The notes under the pieces: model-generated
The model's database searches: none
Seen by the model: only the letters and a program-made list of their open reading frames with translations
What the model was told of the DNA's origin: nothing
Translations under genes and position numbers: made by a program
From: Chamaecrista fasciculata
Taxonomy: Eukaryota > Streptophyta > Magnoliopsida > Fabales > Fabaceae
Assembly: GCA_003254925.1 (NCBI GenBank)
Contig: QANZ01013790.1
Location: forward strand, 334,851-398,850
Direction of reading: 5' to 3'
DNA length: 64,000 nt
In this document: positions 35,701 through 44,900 of the stretch, piece by piece
Position numbering within the stretch: the first letter of the stretch is position 1
Layout: the number at the start of each line of letters is the position of its first letter

Positions 35701-37204
35701 TGATATGATGTTGGCCAAAATTTGCATTGCTCCTGCCACTCTTCTTTTGATGTTGCAGCATACTTACAAACCTAAAAATTAACTGAACTCAAATTCAATG
35801 CATGAACCTAACAACATAGGAGCAGAGCATGCAACAAATAGTGAAATACCACAAAACCAAACAGCATCCAAGTATCTGCAAGATAACTCAAATTATAGTA
35901 TATGACTATATACTAATACATCAAGACACTCATGTGATAGAAGCATCTTCGTACCTACTAATAGACTTCATTTTTCTAGTTTTCAAAACTAGTGGCATGA
36001 AGGAGAGTTGAAAATTTTCAAAGACAACTGAGATAACGCTTAGATATCAATATTTTAAAACATTCTCGATATCAGTTCATCTTCTATCTATCTAATGTTC
36101 ATGGAAAAGCATTGAAGAATAGAAAAGAATACCAAAAATAAGGAAGACCCACTTTTGTGATAAAAGGACTCAACTGATAGGAATTAATCAACTCCTGCAT
36201 ATGAGGTGGCAAACTCTCCAATTGGTAGTCACCTTCAGGTGCTAGACACAAGATCACAGATAGCTGTATTTGTCCTGTCAAATATTCTCAGTGTCACCAC
36301 CAACTTATTAGGTCGTTTGGCAACAAACATAGGATGAAAGCCATGTACATTTATGCAAATGATGAAGCAAACACATCTAGCAGCATGATCAATGATGTAA
36401 AAGACAGCTTTTTGCTATTAATCAAGAAGATTAATAGTTCAAAAATAAAGCACATCAGCTCCATATGATCAATAGTAGGATGATATGGGATTATATTGAT
36501 ACCATAACAAAACAACATGACTAGCTATTAGACCTGCTTCAATAAGCTTCTTCTGAATTCGCTTCACATGACGAAGATCTTCCAGTGGCTCCATTTGATT
36601 AAGACGTCTGACAATGAATTTGATTAACTAGTACAGATTAGTTTATAAAGCACACAGTTCATAAAGAAAAAAAAAATTAAAAATTGGTTGTGCCTTCATT
36701 TCATATAAAAAAATTGTGAAAGACCAATTTAGTGTAGCTAATACAAACTTTAGCTAGTTTGAGAAATAACTAGAGAAGCGAACGAAGTAAAGAAGGGAAG
36801 AAGCTTGGAGCTTATGTTTGCAGTGTTTTGCACAATTTTCAAAACACCATTATATATAGAAAAGGGGGCTGCAAGGGTAAGAGTTCATATTGGTTGCATT
36901 ATAAATCAAATGCACCTAGAATTGAAGAATTAAAGAAAGCTTTAATATTTTTATAGGGGGATGAGGAAGTAACCTTATAATTTGGTTGGCATGCTTTGGG
37001 TCAATGATAGAAGCCAAAACATTCTCTGTGGAGCAATTTTAAATCTTTTATGATCATGTAACGAACTCTAATAACAATAATGATAATAAAAGGTTATAAT
37101 TCAAGGGTTTTAAGAGAGTGACCAGTGGGTTGATGGTGAAGAGGATAGGGCTGCTTGTCTGGGATATGAACAATTTGGTACACATTCAAGTTGCTATCCA
37201 TCAT
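26702..37204 (-). CDS. TAD3: tRNA adenosine deaminase subunit TAD3 (ADAT3), interrupted by an intronic retrotransposon
   Basis: Nine exons in transcript order: 37204-37123, 37025-36974, 36607-36534, 36274-36153, 35771-35689, 29745-29646, 28597-28136, 27672-27560, 26897-26702. All junctions are GT-AG, phases close, and the product is 427 residues. TAD3 is the partner subunit of TAD2, which converts A34 to inosine in tRNA anticodons. Family signatures are VHIPDKQP at the N-terminus, RRLNQMEPLEDLRHVKRIQ, CKYAATSKEEWQEQC, WHPLRHAAIVAIESSAARDR and the zinc site PCAMC (C361, C364) followed by ALVHQRIRRIFYAF. The third zinc ligand is H274 in RHAA, which lacks the catalytic glutamate of active deaminases, as expected for the non-catalytic subunit. 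Intron 5 (35688-29746) is 5.9 kb because of a copia insertion in the same orientation as the gene. Two in-frame ATGs (37204, 37201) open the frame. Confidence 0.93.
28860..28925. repeat. Short tandem duplication around A-runs in TAD3 intron 6
   Basis: GTTTCCAAAAAA...ACCAGTAAAATTGCAT occurs twice in a row with a single N between. It could be a genuine duplication or an assembly artefact at a homopolymer. Confidence 0.5.
30377..30671 (-). repeat. 3' LTR of the copia element
   Basis: 295 bp, minus-strand start TGTTAAGATT, end CTGTTTTA. A run of seven C at 30672-30678 (polypurine tract on the element's strand) lies immediately inside. Confidence 0.97.
30680..33988 (-). CDS. Copia pol region: protease, integrase, reverse transcriptase, RNase H
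   Basis: Open for 1102 codons from the first in-frame methionine, though the natural frame continues upstream into the gag side without a stop until the nested insertion. Domains in order: aspartic protease (WIIDSGASNHIS, D52); GAG-pre-integrase zinc motif (HERLGHPG...CDVCHSAK); integrase core (HMDVWGPY, RTDNGGEF, YTPQQNGVVERKHRH); RVT_2 reverse transcriptase with IYVDDILVAG; RNase H with EAYCDADWA, SRSSAEAEYRSM and HTKHLDID-like ERTKHLDIDCHLV. Every catalytic motif I would expect is present, so the enzymes look intact. It ends ten bases inside the 3' LTR edge. It is separated from gag only by the nested element. Confidence 0.95.
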   Translation of the reverse strand: MIHKEMQKYLKGKEPADNTAGDTSCFVDFSGIIDAHTDTDIGINRNVDWIIDSGASNHISGDLSLFSQLREINYMHTVTLPDGTVKHVKQMGNIVLNFRLLLKDVLYIPEFKYNLISVQRLAMSGGLDFIFTTSECVMQDHLSKKVIAKGVTRKGLYLLKKDENADTCHIACTTIDQKMYWHERLGHPGQAAMTKLNFPTNNLDVACDVCHSAKQTRNVFGLSTINTTRIFELLHMDVWGPYSVVSISGSKYFLTIVDDFSRAVWVFLMQAKSQVVNIIDKFLSYAKTQFDSHVKIIRTDNGGEFIGHECQNLLQTRGILHQKTCPYTPQQNGVVERKHRHVIQVARALLHHACLPQRFWGEAVLTAAHLINRLPFAILKWKCPFQVLTNKIPDYTKLRVFGFLCYAVNLDPYKKKFDSRARKCIFLGYIPNCKGYKVYELSSKKCFISRDVEFYEGIFPYKVLPSSEHEASPLPIPVDDITPYDFSAAPISAPSRDITARDGQHAESSVQADSPNVSAEIIPEPVSLPIQPRRSTREKKPSFWLENYVHCAITKPTDHTPLAYPFIPLNNFSADYVNSLCAMSQHREPQSYTEASKSPDWQLAMQKELDALDKNQTWEMVDIPAGKRPIGCKWVYKIKLKADGTVERFKARLVAKGYNQIEGVDFSDSFSPVAKNVTVRLLLALVAHHGWLLHQFDVNNAFLHGHLDEEIYMQPPPGYNAEEGQVCKLKRSLYGLKQASRQWNIELTKQLQKIGFAQSSHDHCLFTRGAGMNFIVLLIYVDDILVAGSTMNAITEVKNFLHNIFTIKDLGEAKFFLGLEIARSAAGLYINQRKYTLDLLEDAGMMGSKSAPTPMVRNIKFQTSETSKLADPEKYRRLIGRLLYLGFTRPDITYATQQLSQFLHEPHQCHWNAALHILRYLKTEPSKGLFYPVKDNSNPALLVEAYCDADWAACPDTRRSITGYCVFLGGSLVSWKTKKQVTISRSSAEAEYRSMSTTVCELLWIHYMLADMQQVVPTPISMWCDSQAALHIMANPVFHERTKHLDIDCHLVREQYKKGFVAPQYISTHHQLADLFTKALPGPKFSELVAKLGLLNFHQPPT
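34042..34209 (-). mobile_element. Nested 168-bp solo-LTR or SMART/TRIM-like element in copia gag-pol
   Basis: On the minus strand it begins TGTTGGGAATCGTAG and ends GGGCACAATCTCCAACA. It is flanked by AGTGT on both sides (34037-34041, 34210-34214). TG...CA ends plus a 5-bp duplication are the mark of LTR integration. It has no coding capacity and no internal repeat, so it is either a solo LTR of a small family or a very short miniature element. It brings a TAG stop into the gag frame. Removing 173 bp (element plus one duplication) puts gag and pol back in the same phase. One N lies at 34194. Confidence 0.88.
34195..35181 (-). CDS. Copia gag (nucleocapsid) segment, truncated by the nested element
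   Basis: 328 codons, the last few contributed by the nested insertion, which supplies the stop. An N-terminal low-complexity stretch is followed by the UBN2/DUF4219-like copia gag domain (LTMTNFIIWSRSMKVALLSK, LWLELEEKFGQRDKTQVF, LAGLKQGGDSLAVYSNKLK). A CCHC zinc knuckle (CTYCSKMGHLEDAC, C-x2-C-x4-H-x4-C) sits near residue 285. The start ATG lies 70 bases inside the 5' LTR edge. The protein would package element RNA. As it stands, gag is made without the linked pol. Confidence 0.93.
   Translation of the reverse strand: MAESQSSPSVGTAAASDIRSNGGRSDAESRRDPLYLHSSDNPGLQLVSSPLTMTNFIIWSRSMKVALLSKNKLGFIDGTIPKPVDETSSEYLNWVFVDSMVISWIINSMVKELSEVYVYCPTSRQLWLELEEKFGQRDKTQVFNIKKQLAGLKQGGDSLAVYSNKLKKLWEELNCLEPRPRCSCDADKQHDEIESSDQVMQFLMGLNESYNTVVSNILLLDPLPSFNKAYSIIIRVERQRTDTVPSTITSESSALAVQQKHSNKNFAKKDVGKKGDRFCTYCSKMGHLEDACFKKNGYPDWFKEYQNQKPRRGQSYAHNVNTDTCWES
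35240..35251 (-). promoter_or_regulatory. Primer-binding site of the copia element
   Basis: TGGTATCAGAGC on the minus strand, directly abutting the 5' LTR. This is the standard copia site that anneals to the 3' end of initiator tRNA-Met to prime reverse transcription. Confidence 0.93.
35252..35546 (-). repeat. 5' LTR of the copia element
   Basis: 295 bp, same sequence as the 3' LTR. It would carry the element's promoter, pointing in the direction of TAD3 transcription. Confidence 0.97.
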
Positions 37205-37276
37205 TCTTTCGCTGAACTGAAGCAAAAGAGAATAGGAACTGGAAGAAATCGGCGTCGTCGGGTTTGGTTGGGTTGT

Positions 37277-37456
37277 TAATTACACTTTGATACCTTGTGG
37301 TTTAAAAAATACAATTTGGGGTCAATAAGTAATTTTTACAAAAGATTTTTTTGGTTAAAATTACAAAATAGCTCCAAAAGATACCTTAATTAATGAAGAA
37401 TACCACAAGGTACCAAAATGAAATATAACAAAACTACAAAATACTAAAGTGTAATT
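37277..37456. mobile_element. Small inverted-repeat MITE, AATTACACTTTGATACC ends
   Basis: AATTACACTTTGATACC at the left pairs with ACTAAAGTGTAATT at the right; ACCTTGTGG pairs with CCACAAGGTACC further in. This is a short relative of the GGTACC family at 7590 and 14228. It lies about 70 bp upstream of the TAD3 start codon, so it may overlap the promoter or leader. Boundaries are approximate. Confidence 0.5.
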
Positions 37457-37507
37457 TATTAAAAAAAAATTAAAAAAATCGTGCGACCGCGAAGTGGGAG
37501 AAAAGAC

Positions 37508-37931
37508 TAGGGATGGCAATTTGGGTGGGTATTTAGGATACCCGTCCGAATCCACCCATAAAAAATATCCGATATCCGTCGAATACCGGATATCGGATAG
37601 GGTACGGGTATTGAAAAATAAAAAATCAACTATCCGGTATCCGTCTGAAATGAACAAATAGTTAGGGTATCTGGTATCCGATACCCTATAATATAAATAT
37701 TTTATTATATTTTATACATTTTTTATTATATTTTTAATTAATTTATTTTAACTAACGAATATTGGGTATCGGATATCGAATATATCCGATTTTTTAATTA
37801 GAATATCCTATTCTATATCCATTATTTTTGGATATTTTGATATTTAGGGCACCCGTCGGATACCGGATATCGGATAAGATAGGATACGGATAGTGATAAA
37901 ATTTTGAATATCCTATCCGCTGTCATCCTTA
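37508..37931. mobile_element. hAT-type MITE with 8-bp target duplication
   Basis: TIRs are TAGGGATGGCA (left) and TGTCATCCTTA (right). Flanking octamers GAAAAGAC (37500-37507) and GAGAAGAC (37932-37939) match at 7 of 8 positions, the hAT duplication length. The 424-bp body is a palindromic series of GGATATCCGAT / ATCGGATATCC and TACCGGATATCGGATA units with no coding capacity. Elements with a GGGATGGCAA end are common in plants. Confidence 0.85.
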
Positions 37932-38970
37932 GAGAAGACCCTGTACCGCAAAACTTCATTTTATGAATTTAAAAAATATAGGTCAAATATTCACATTATG
38001 GGGTGAATCTCAATTTGGATGTTACCACTTGTTTTTTACCAATAATTTTTCTATTCAATTAGGATAGTTAACAAATAGGATCAAATTTGATCCAATATGT
38101 TACTATTTTACAATTAAATAAATAAAGTTGATTATATTTTTCTCATTTAAAATTCGAATGTAATAAATTTAAAATTATATATCTTTTGAATTTTTTTTTA
38201 TATTTAGTTGAGACCATTGACAAATAAAATTAAATTACACATGGAAGGTAAATTTGGAGTAAAAGTAAAACTTCATGAAGTTGACTAATCTAAGACAAAT
38301 AAAATCCATGACTTATTTGAAATTAACCATAAATAAATACTTATTTGGATAAAAGAAAATCTTATGACAACTTATTTCGATAATTTTTAAGAGATTGTTT
38401 TATTTATCAAAGTTTAATCAAAACATATATTATTTTTATGAACATACATATTTGCATTAAATGTCTTGAGAAAATATTGAGATGAATGTAATTTGTATTG
38501 ATTATTCAAATCTAACATTTTCTTTATAATATCTTTGTATTTATAGTGTAACTTTCTTTTTATTAATACCCTTAAATATATATAACGCCTTTTGTTTTTA
38601 TAATAACTTTAATTTTAATAAGTTACATGCATCACTTCATTTTCGACTCAAACAGACAAACACTAATAATAAATCACCAAACCTTGGGTGTCACTTAAAA
38701 TGCACCTAGCTACAATATAAAAATATTTTATGAATTAAGAAAATAAATAAATAAGAATAGTCCCATCAGAACACCTTCAAATACTAAACCATTCTAATTG
38801 TTCCAAGGAAAGTAAATTGGTAAAACACTTGTTATCATTCATGCATAGCACATATCCCTTGATTTGTTTCTATTGTTTTTTCTTTTTCTTTTTTTGTGTG
38901 GCTAAAAATAACCTGAATTAAACACCAAATTAATGCTCTTTTTTGGACATTTGAAGCCTGTAGCCCTGTA

Positions 38971-41900
38971 CTAGGCGTTGTTTCTTATCCCAACAAACTC
39001 TTCTATAAGTTCTTCTATCGTTTTTCTTGGTGTAATTTTATCAATCTCAAATGCTTTCATCTCCTTTCTCAGACCTGCATGAACATAACACACAAGTAAT
39101 AAAGTCTAGTGGGCTACAATCCGAGAACACTTATGAAACTCATACAGAAAAAAAAAAATGGAAAGTAAATATTCTGTTAGCATATATCAATGTTGTTTGC
39201 AATTTTCAACAAAAACCAACCTGGTAGATTGAAACTTTTGAGTGGCAGACGTGAGGCGTTGAAATCTAAGAAAAAGATCAGGCTCTCCAGTAGCTTCACA
39301 GATTCAGCAGAAACTAGAATTTCTCTCTAAATATTTGCAGAAAGAGTGATTAGTTTGTTGTCCCACACAAATAAGCAGAAAAAATTATTACATAATCTCA
39401 TATACAAAAAAGGTGTACAAGAAAATAGATCAACATGATTATAGGACAAATTAAGAATAACTTGTAGCCTGATGTTCAAGCCAGACCCAATGTTTTATTG
39501 ATAATTTATCCTCATCATGTTGTTCATTTTGGGTTGACAGAAAGTACTAAAATTTATGAAGAATTAATTTTGTTCGAAAAATTGTTTGCTTTATTTAGCT
39601 TCCTTTAATTGGAATAAGATGCAAACAATGAAACGACAAATAAGAAACATTACAATCATGAACTAAGGGGAAAAAGGTGTAAAATATAGAGTAAAGAATC
39701 GGGTTCTCAAAGAAATAATGTAACAGACCTTGAAGTTCTTCTCCTTATTGTAATAACCAGAAACGACAATGAGTACCTTAAGTTTCTCCGATGCTGAAAA
39801 ATAACCCAAAAATAAGAGGGAAGTGGTTTTAGTACAACATTTAAATAAAAAACGAAATTCAGAAAATAACGTAATTTAAGGATATCTCATGCATAGATCT
39901 TTTAATTTATTGTTTTAACCATGTGTTTTCATTTTCAAATTTGACGTAAGTATTATGACTAAATATATCTTTCAGGCAATACGGGAATAATAAGAAATGC
40001 TTATATGTCAAGCATGGGAGCTTGTTTCCAGCACATAGATGATTATCACTATAATGACTAATCTTTTGTTAACCAAAGTGTGAACCATGAGTTCATTGAA
40101 TGATAAGTACTTAATACTCACACTGGAAGTACTGTATTTCTTGCGCTAGATGTTCAGTGTGAGCAAAAAGCTGTTCAATTGAAACTCCAATACAACTCAT
40201 GCCAAATTCTGACAATGCATCTGCACTTTCTGGTTTTACCACATAAAAGAAAAAAAATTTTAAAAAAAAAACAATGTTGATGGATTGCAAATAGGGAACC
40301 ATAATTCCATAACTAGAATTGGTATTCATCTCAGGAAATAACATGCATAAAGCATCCAATGAAAAATGTCAGAAGTGTTGAAGGTCGTCATGACACATCT
40401 CTAACGTACATAACAAGGAAAATATTGTGTTTCTTCAGTTATATATGCACTTGTTACCACATGGAAAACCTAAGGCATATGTCTTGTAAGTTTCTTTAAT
40501 TTTGAATTTGAACTTTGTCAAGCTAAGAGCTGAAGGCCTGAAGGCCATACATGCAATAGCATCTTTATTTCACAGCAGGGTTTGAATGCAAAAGATAATT
40601 CTTTTTATTATTTTGATAGCACAAGACTAAAGAATTTTTTTAAAAGGGCTATGGTGAGGAAGTGGGATTATAAGAAGCAAGTGTAAAAGCCATATATAAG
40701 AGCAAGTTCTTTTTTTTTTTTCAAAATAAAAACAGAATGAACCGTATCAAATATCAAATGATTCATTAGATTCATGTTCGTTGGGTTAATTATCTGAAAG
40801 ATGGATCAATGAACTTTCATACCTAGTTCTGTCCACTTCTTAAAGTCCTTCTGTAAGATATCCGCAATTTGTAGAGTAGACATGTCATGCATCTTGTATT
40901 TCACTGAAATGATAAAATCAGTTTAGAATATAAAAATAAAAAATATAAGTTCAGTATTATTTCCACTATGGGTACTTCAATGACTTTCAGACTAACAAAA
41001 AGAAGTTTAGGATATGTTTGAATTTAGGCAAATCGAGAAGGGAATAGAGGATAGAGGAGGGGCTTAATTTAGACCCTGACCTGGACTAAAATTAAAACAT
41101 TTCCTTCTCTATTCACCTCTAGATTGGGGATTGTGGATAGAAGGGAAGGAAATACAATTGATCTATCTTCCCTTTATTTGAAAAGCTGACAATTGAGGAC
41201 AAAGATAATGGAGAATTAATCTTTAATCCTTAATCTTTAATCATTACTTATCCTTAACCTTCACAAATTCAAGATACTCGACACTAAGGTATTTTGGAGA
41301 AGGTATTAATATTCAAACAAAAGGAAGATGTCTGGCGGGTTAACCTATTCTTCCCCTCTATTCCCTTCTCCTTCAATCTCTTCTTTTCCCCTCCTCACTT
41401 GATACCCAAACATACCCTTTAGTGTCAAATACTAGACTTGTGAAGATACAAAGTATACAGTAGGCTAGTATAGGTCAATATATGGCTGGTTATCTATCAA
41501 ACCAAAGGTTCTGAATGGAACACTATTGGCCTACAACTATCAAAGTACCCTCAAGAGTGATCTCATAATCTAAAACCTCAAATTAAAATAATAGATCTTC
41601 TTACCACAATGATTAAACTCAGTGCCACCCATATTGGTCTACTTTAGCTGATTTTTTTAATACGCCTATATTACTCAATTCAAACTTATAATTAAAATTA
41701 TATTATAAAATCTTCAATATGGAAAAAATAATCAAATAACTACATTAGATGGGATAGTTGGTTAAAAAATGAGTTGAAATGTTATATATAATTTTGTTCA
41801 ATATTATTCAATTAAAATCATATTATAATGTTTAAAAATATTATTTTTTTAGTTTTAATATATGCATAAATAAAACTAATTTATAAACAATATCTTGTAA

Positions 41901-44900
41901 TGATATCCTAAATTTCAAAAAATTATGTATTCCCATGCATAGTAGCTGACTCAATATACCCATATATGATTACATATAATCAATAAAAGACAATGAACAA
42001 TGAGGTCAAGATAAAAGTAATGAAATCTAAAGCCAAAAAGAAGTCCTATCCTATAAGATGCAATTAATGTTTGCAACACCCAATATTAGCAAAATATTAA
42101 GAACCCGAAAATTCAGCAGCAACCATAGTCAACTTCAATACTTTATCAAAATTGACTGTATTAAAAAATAAATAAAAAAAGAAATGGCATCGGGCTTACA
42201 CAATTGATAGAGACCATTGCATCCTAAGCGACCAGCACCATTCATCAACAGTGAAGTTATGTACTTATCTTTGGATGTGCAACGAGGGTCTGTCAGATTT
42301 GCAGTATCCAAAAGGATACCAGCTAACTGCACACAGATGTAAATGCAGTGAGGCAGTCAGATTTCATGTTCTGAAAGGTAAAAGTTATACAGAACAAAAA
42401 AGTTTTTACTTTTTGAAGAACTACAACAAATGGAGAAGAAATGAAGAAAGTTGTTACAACTGAGAACACCAGTTCATGAATTACTAGGTCTTATATATTT
42501 CTACAAAGTTTAAAATATGAGAAAAATTCAAATCATAAGAGGATACAGTGTAATAATAACAAATAGATATTAAAAAGTTGGAGCTAGAATTATTATGTAC
42601 CAAAAGTCGACTGAATGATTTGCCAACAAGAATTTCAGGGGAACACACAGAAAACTTCTCAGCTATGGCAGTACAACATGAACAATCCTGTAGTCATGGG
42701 TAACATAATCAACTGTTATGGAGTATCATGACAAAGAGAGAAACATCTGACTAAAGCATATATAGTAGTTGCAAGGTTCATGTGATTCTGGTTTATGGGT
42801 AACATAATCAACTATTCAACTGTTATGGTGTATTGTGACAAAGAGAGAAACAGTTGAGTAAAACATATGTATTAGTTGCAAGGTTCATATGAATCTGGTC
42901 TGGTACTGTAAATACTATCATATCTGTTAGATTGATAGAATATCATACAATATCTGTAATTATTCTTGTGATATAATTAGGATTAACATTAGGGATTGTG
43001 ATTAGTAATTAGCTGTAATCACTCTCTGTAATGTTAATCCTAATCATATCACAAGAATAATTACAGATATTGTATGATATTCTATCCATCTAACAATATC
43101 AATCTATACTTAAGTATTCATGCTTATGCTGCCATGCTTCTGAAGTCTAAACAAAACCCATATTATAAGAGAGCAAAAGCTTAAGAGAACTTTATTTGAA
43201 AGTGTTGTCTATTTGGAACTTAGAAATTCATTCTTTAATATAAGAGAGCAAAAGCTTAAGATATGTAAACCTCATGAGCATGTTCAATTAAGCTAATATG
43301 AACTCCTGCTCATATCAGAATGCACATAAACTTTGTTAAATCAGTCCTTAACAATCCCTAATTGTCCTTTAAGAAAGGTTCATCTAAATTTCCATCAAGA
43401 ATCAAATAAAGATCTTTTCTAAATGAGTGAAGTCTCATTATCCATTGGGCCCATTGATCTTTCCCTGTTTTGCATACTGCATAATCATGCACCACAGTAC
43501 CAGAGTATCAGACTTTGAAACTTTCCACTGTTTTGTTTATATGTGCAAGATAGCCTGGCATGATTTTTGGTACTAAGAGGTCCTATGCGTGTGTCTCTGT
43601 TTGATTATCACTTGAGATCTGAGGACAACAAATATTGGCATTAGGATTTTTAAGTCGTACCTCTGCCATTGAGACAGTTTTAACCCAAGGATATACCATC
43701 TCACCCTGCAGAAGCAAAGACCTAAGATATTAATGGTATTTAGTAGTTTTGAAATGTTTAGAACCAAAAAAACCCATATATATAATTGAACCACAATAAG
43801 CATAGTACCTTCATGCAGTGGAAGACTTCAACCACAGCTTGTTTTAACTTCTGTTTCCAAAAGAATAAAATATCCGTCAATCCTAACACAGTAGAACAAA
43901 AACAAAAAAGAGTCTCCAGTTGATATATACCTCTTGTTTATTGGAAATCTTGCTGCCTTTCAATAGTACTATCTTAAGACTTCCATATAGATCATAATAT
44001 GACAGATCAATCTGTTTTGGATTCATTCAAGAAAGAGAAGCTTTCAGTCAGCTCTGCATGTAGAATATATTCCTCCAATTAAGTAGAATAATCTAGGCAT
44101 GAAAGGAGCAACTGCATGGTTGATGTAATGAAGACATGACAAAATGGATGCAGTGAAGATAAAAAATTAAAAACAGATTAGGCATGCGCTGGAAACACAT
44201 GGACATCAGGACATGGACTAACTTCCTTCAAATCCGAAATAATTCTTCCGACTTCCTAATCCAAATCAATGTGATCTGAAACAACATATTTGAACACATG
44301 CAACATAGTGGTGAAAATTATTACTGCTGCAAGTGTCCATTATAGATGTATTTTCGGATCCTTTTATTTAGAATAAAAGAAATACTAACCTTAAGAACGG
44401 AGAACAACCAAAATAAAGGTAATGATGCTCTTCTCCACAACTAATAGGAAATAACTGTGAAAAGTGTATGACTACAAATCCGTAAAGAAAATTGCTTCAA
44501 CATTTCTGTCATGGATTCACAGCCCCAGCTCATGTCAGTTGTATGACTACAAACCCAAAAATAAAACCCTCAAGAGTGTATCTTCACATCATATTTGTTG
44601 TGAAAATTCCCTTTTAACCCTAACAAATTTACATGTCTATCATAATAATCTAAATGTGATATGATTTATCTTCCAGCCTATATGCCTTTGCATCATCATT
44701 ATTGTTCTTACATTTAATACATATGCGGCTTCAACTTCTTTGACCATCAAATAAGCAAGATGAAAAGTTTTCATTTGAGTTGGTATATTACGATATACAG
44801 TTTGCACATCAAAATAGAATTGACAAACCCCCTCTTCAAATGAAATACTATAGTGGTTGTTCAATAACGCAAAATGACATAAAACAAACCTCATCTGCAA

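Larger units (their letters stand above)
37205..38970. other. Spacer between TAD3 promoter and PRUNE-like 3' end
   Basis: Holds the TAD3 promoter (just right of 37204), two MITEs (37277-37456 and 37508-37931), then AT-rich sequence with no gene. The last couple of hundred bases before 38971 are probably 3' UTR of the PRUNE-like gene. Confidence 0.5.
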
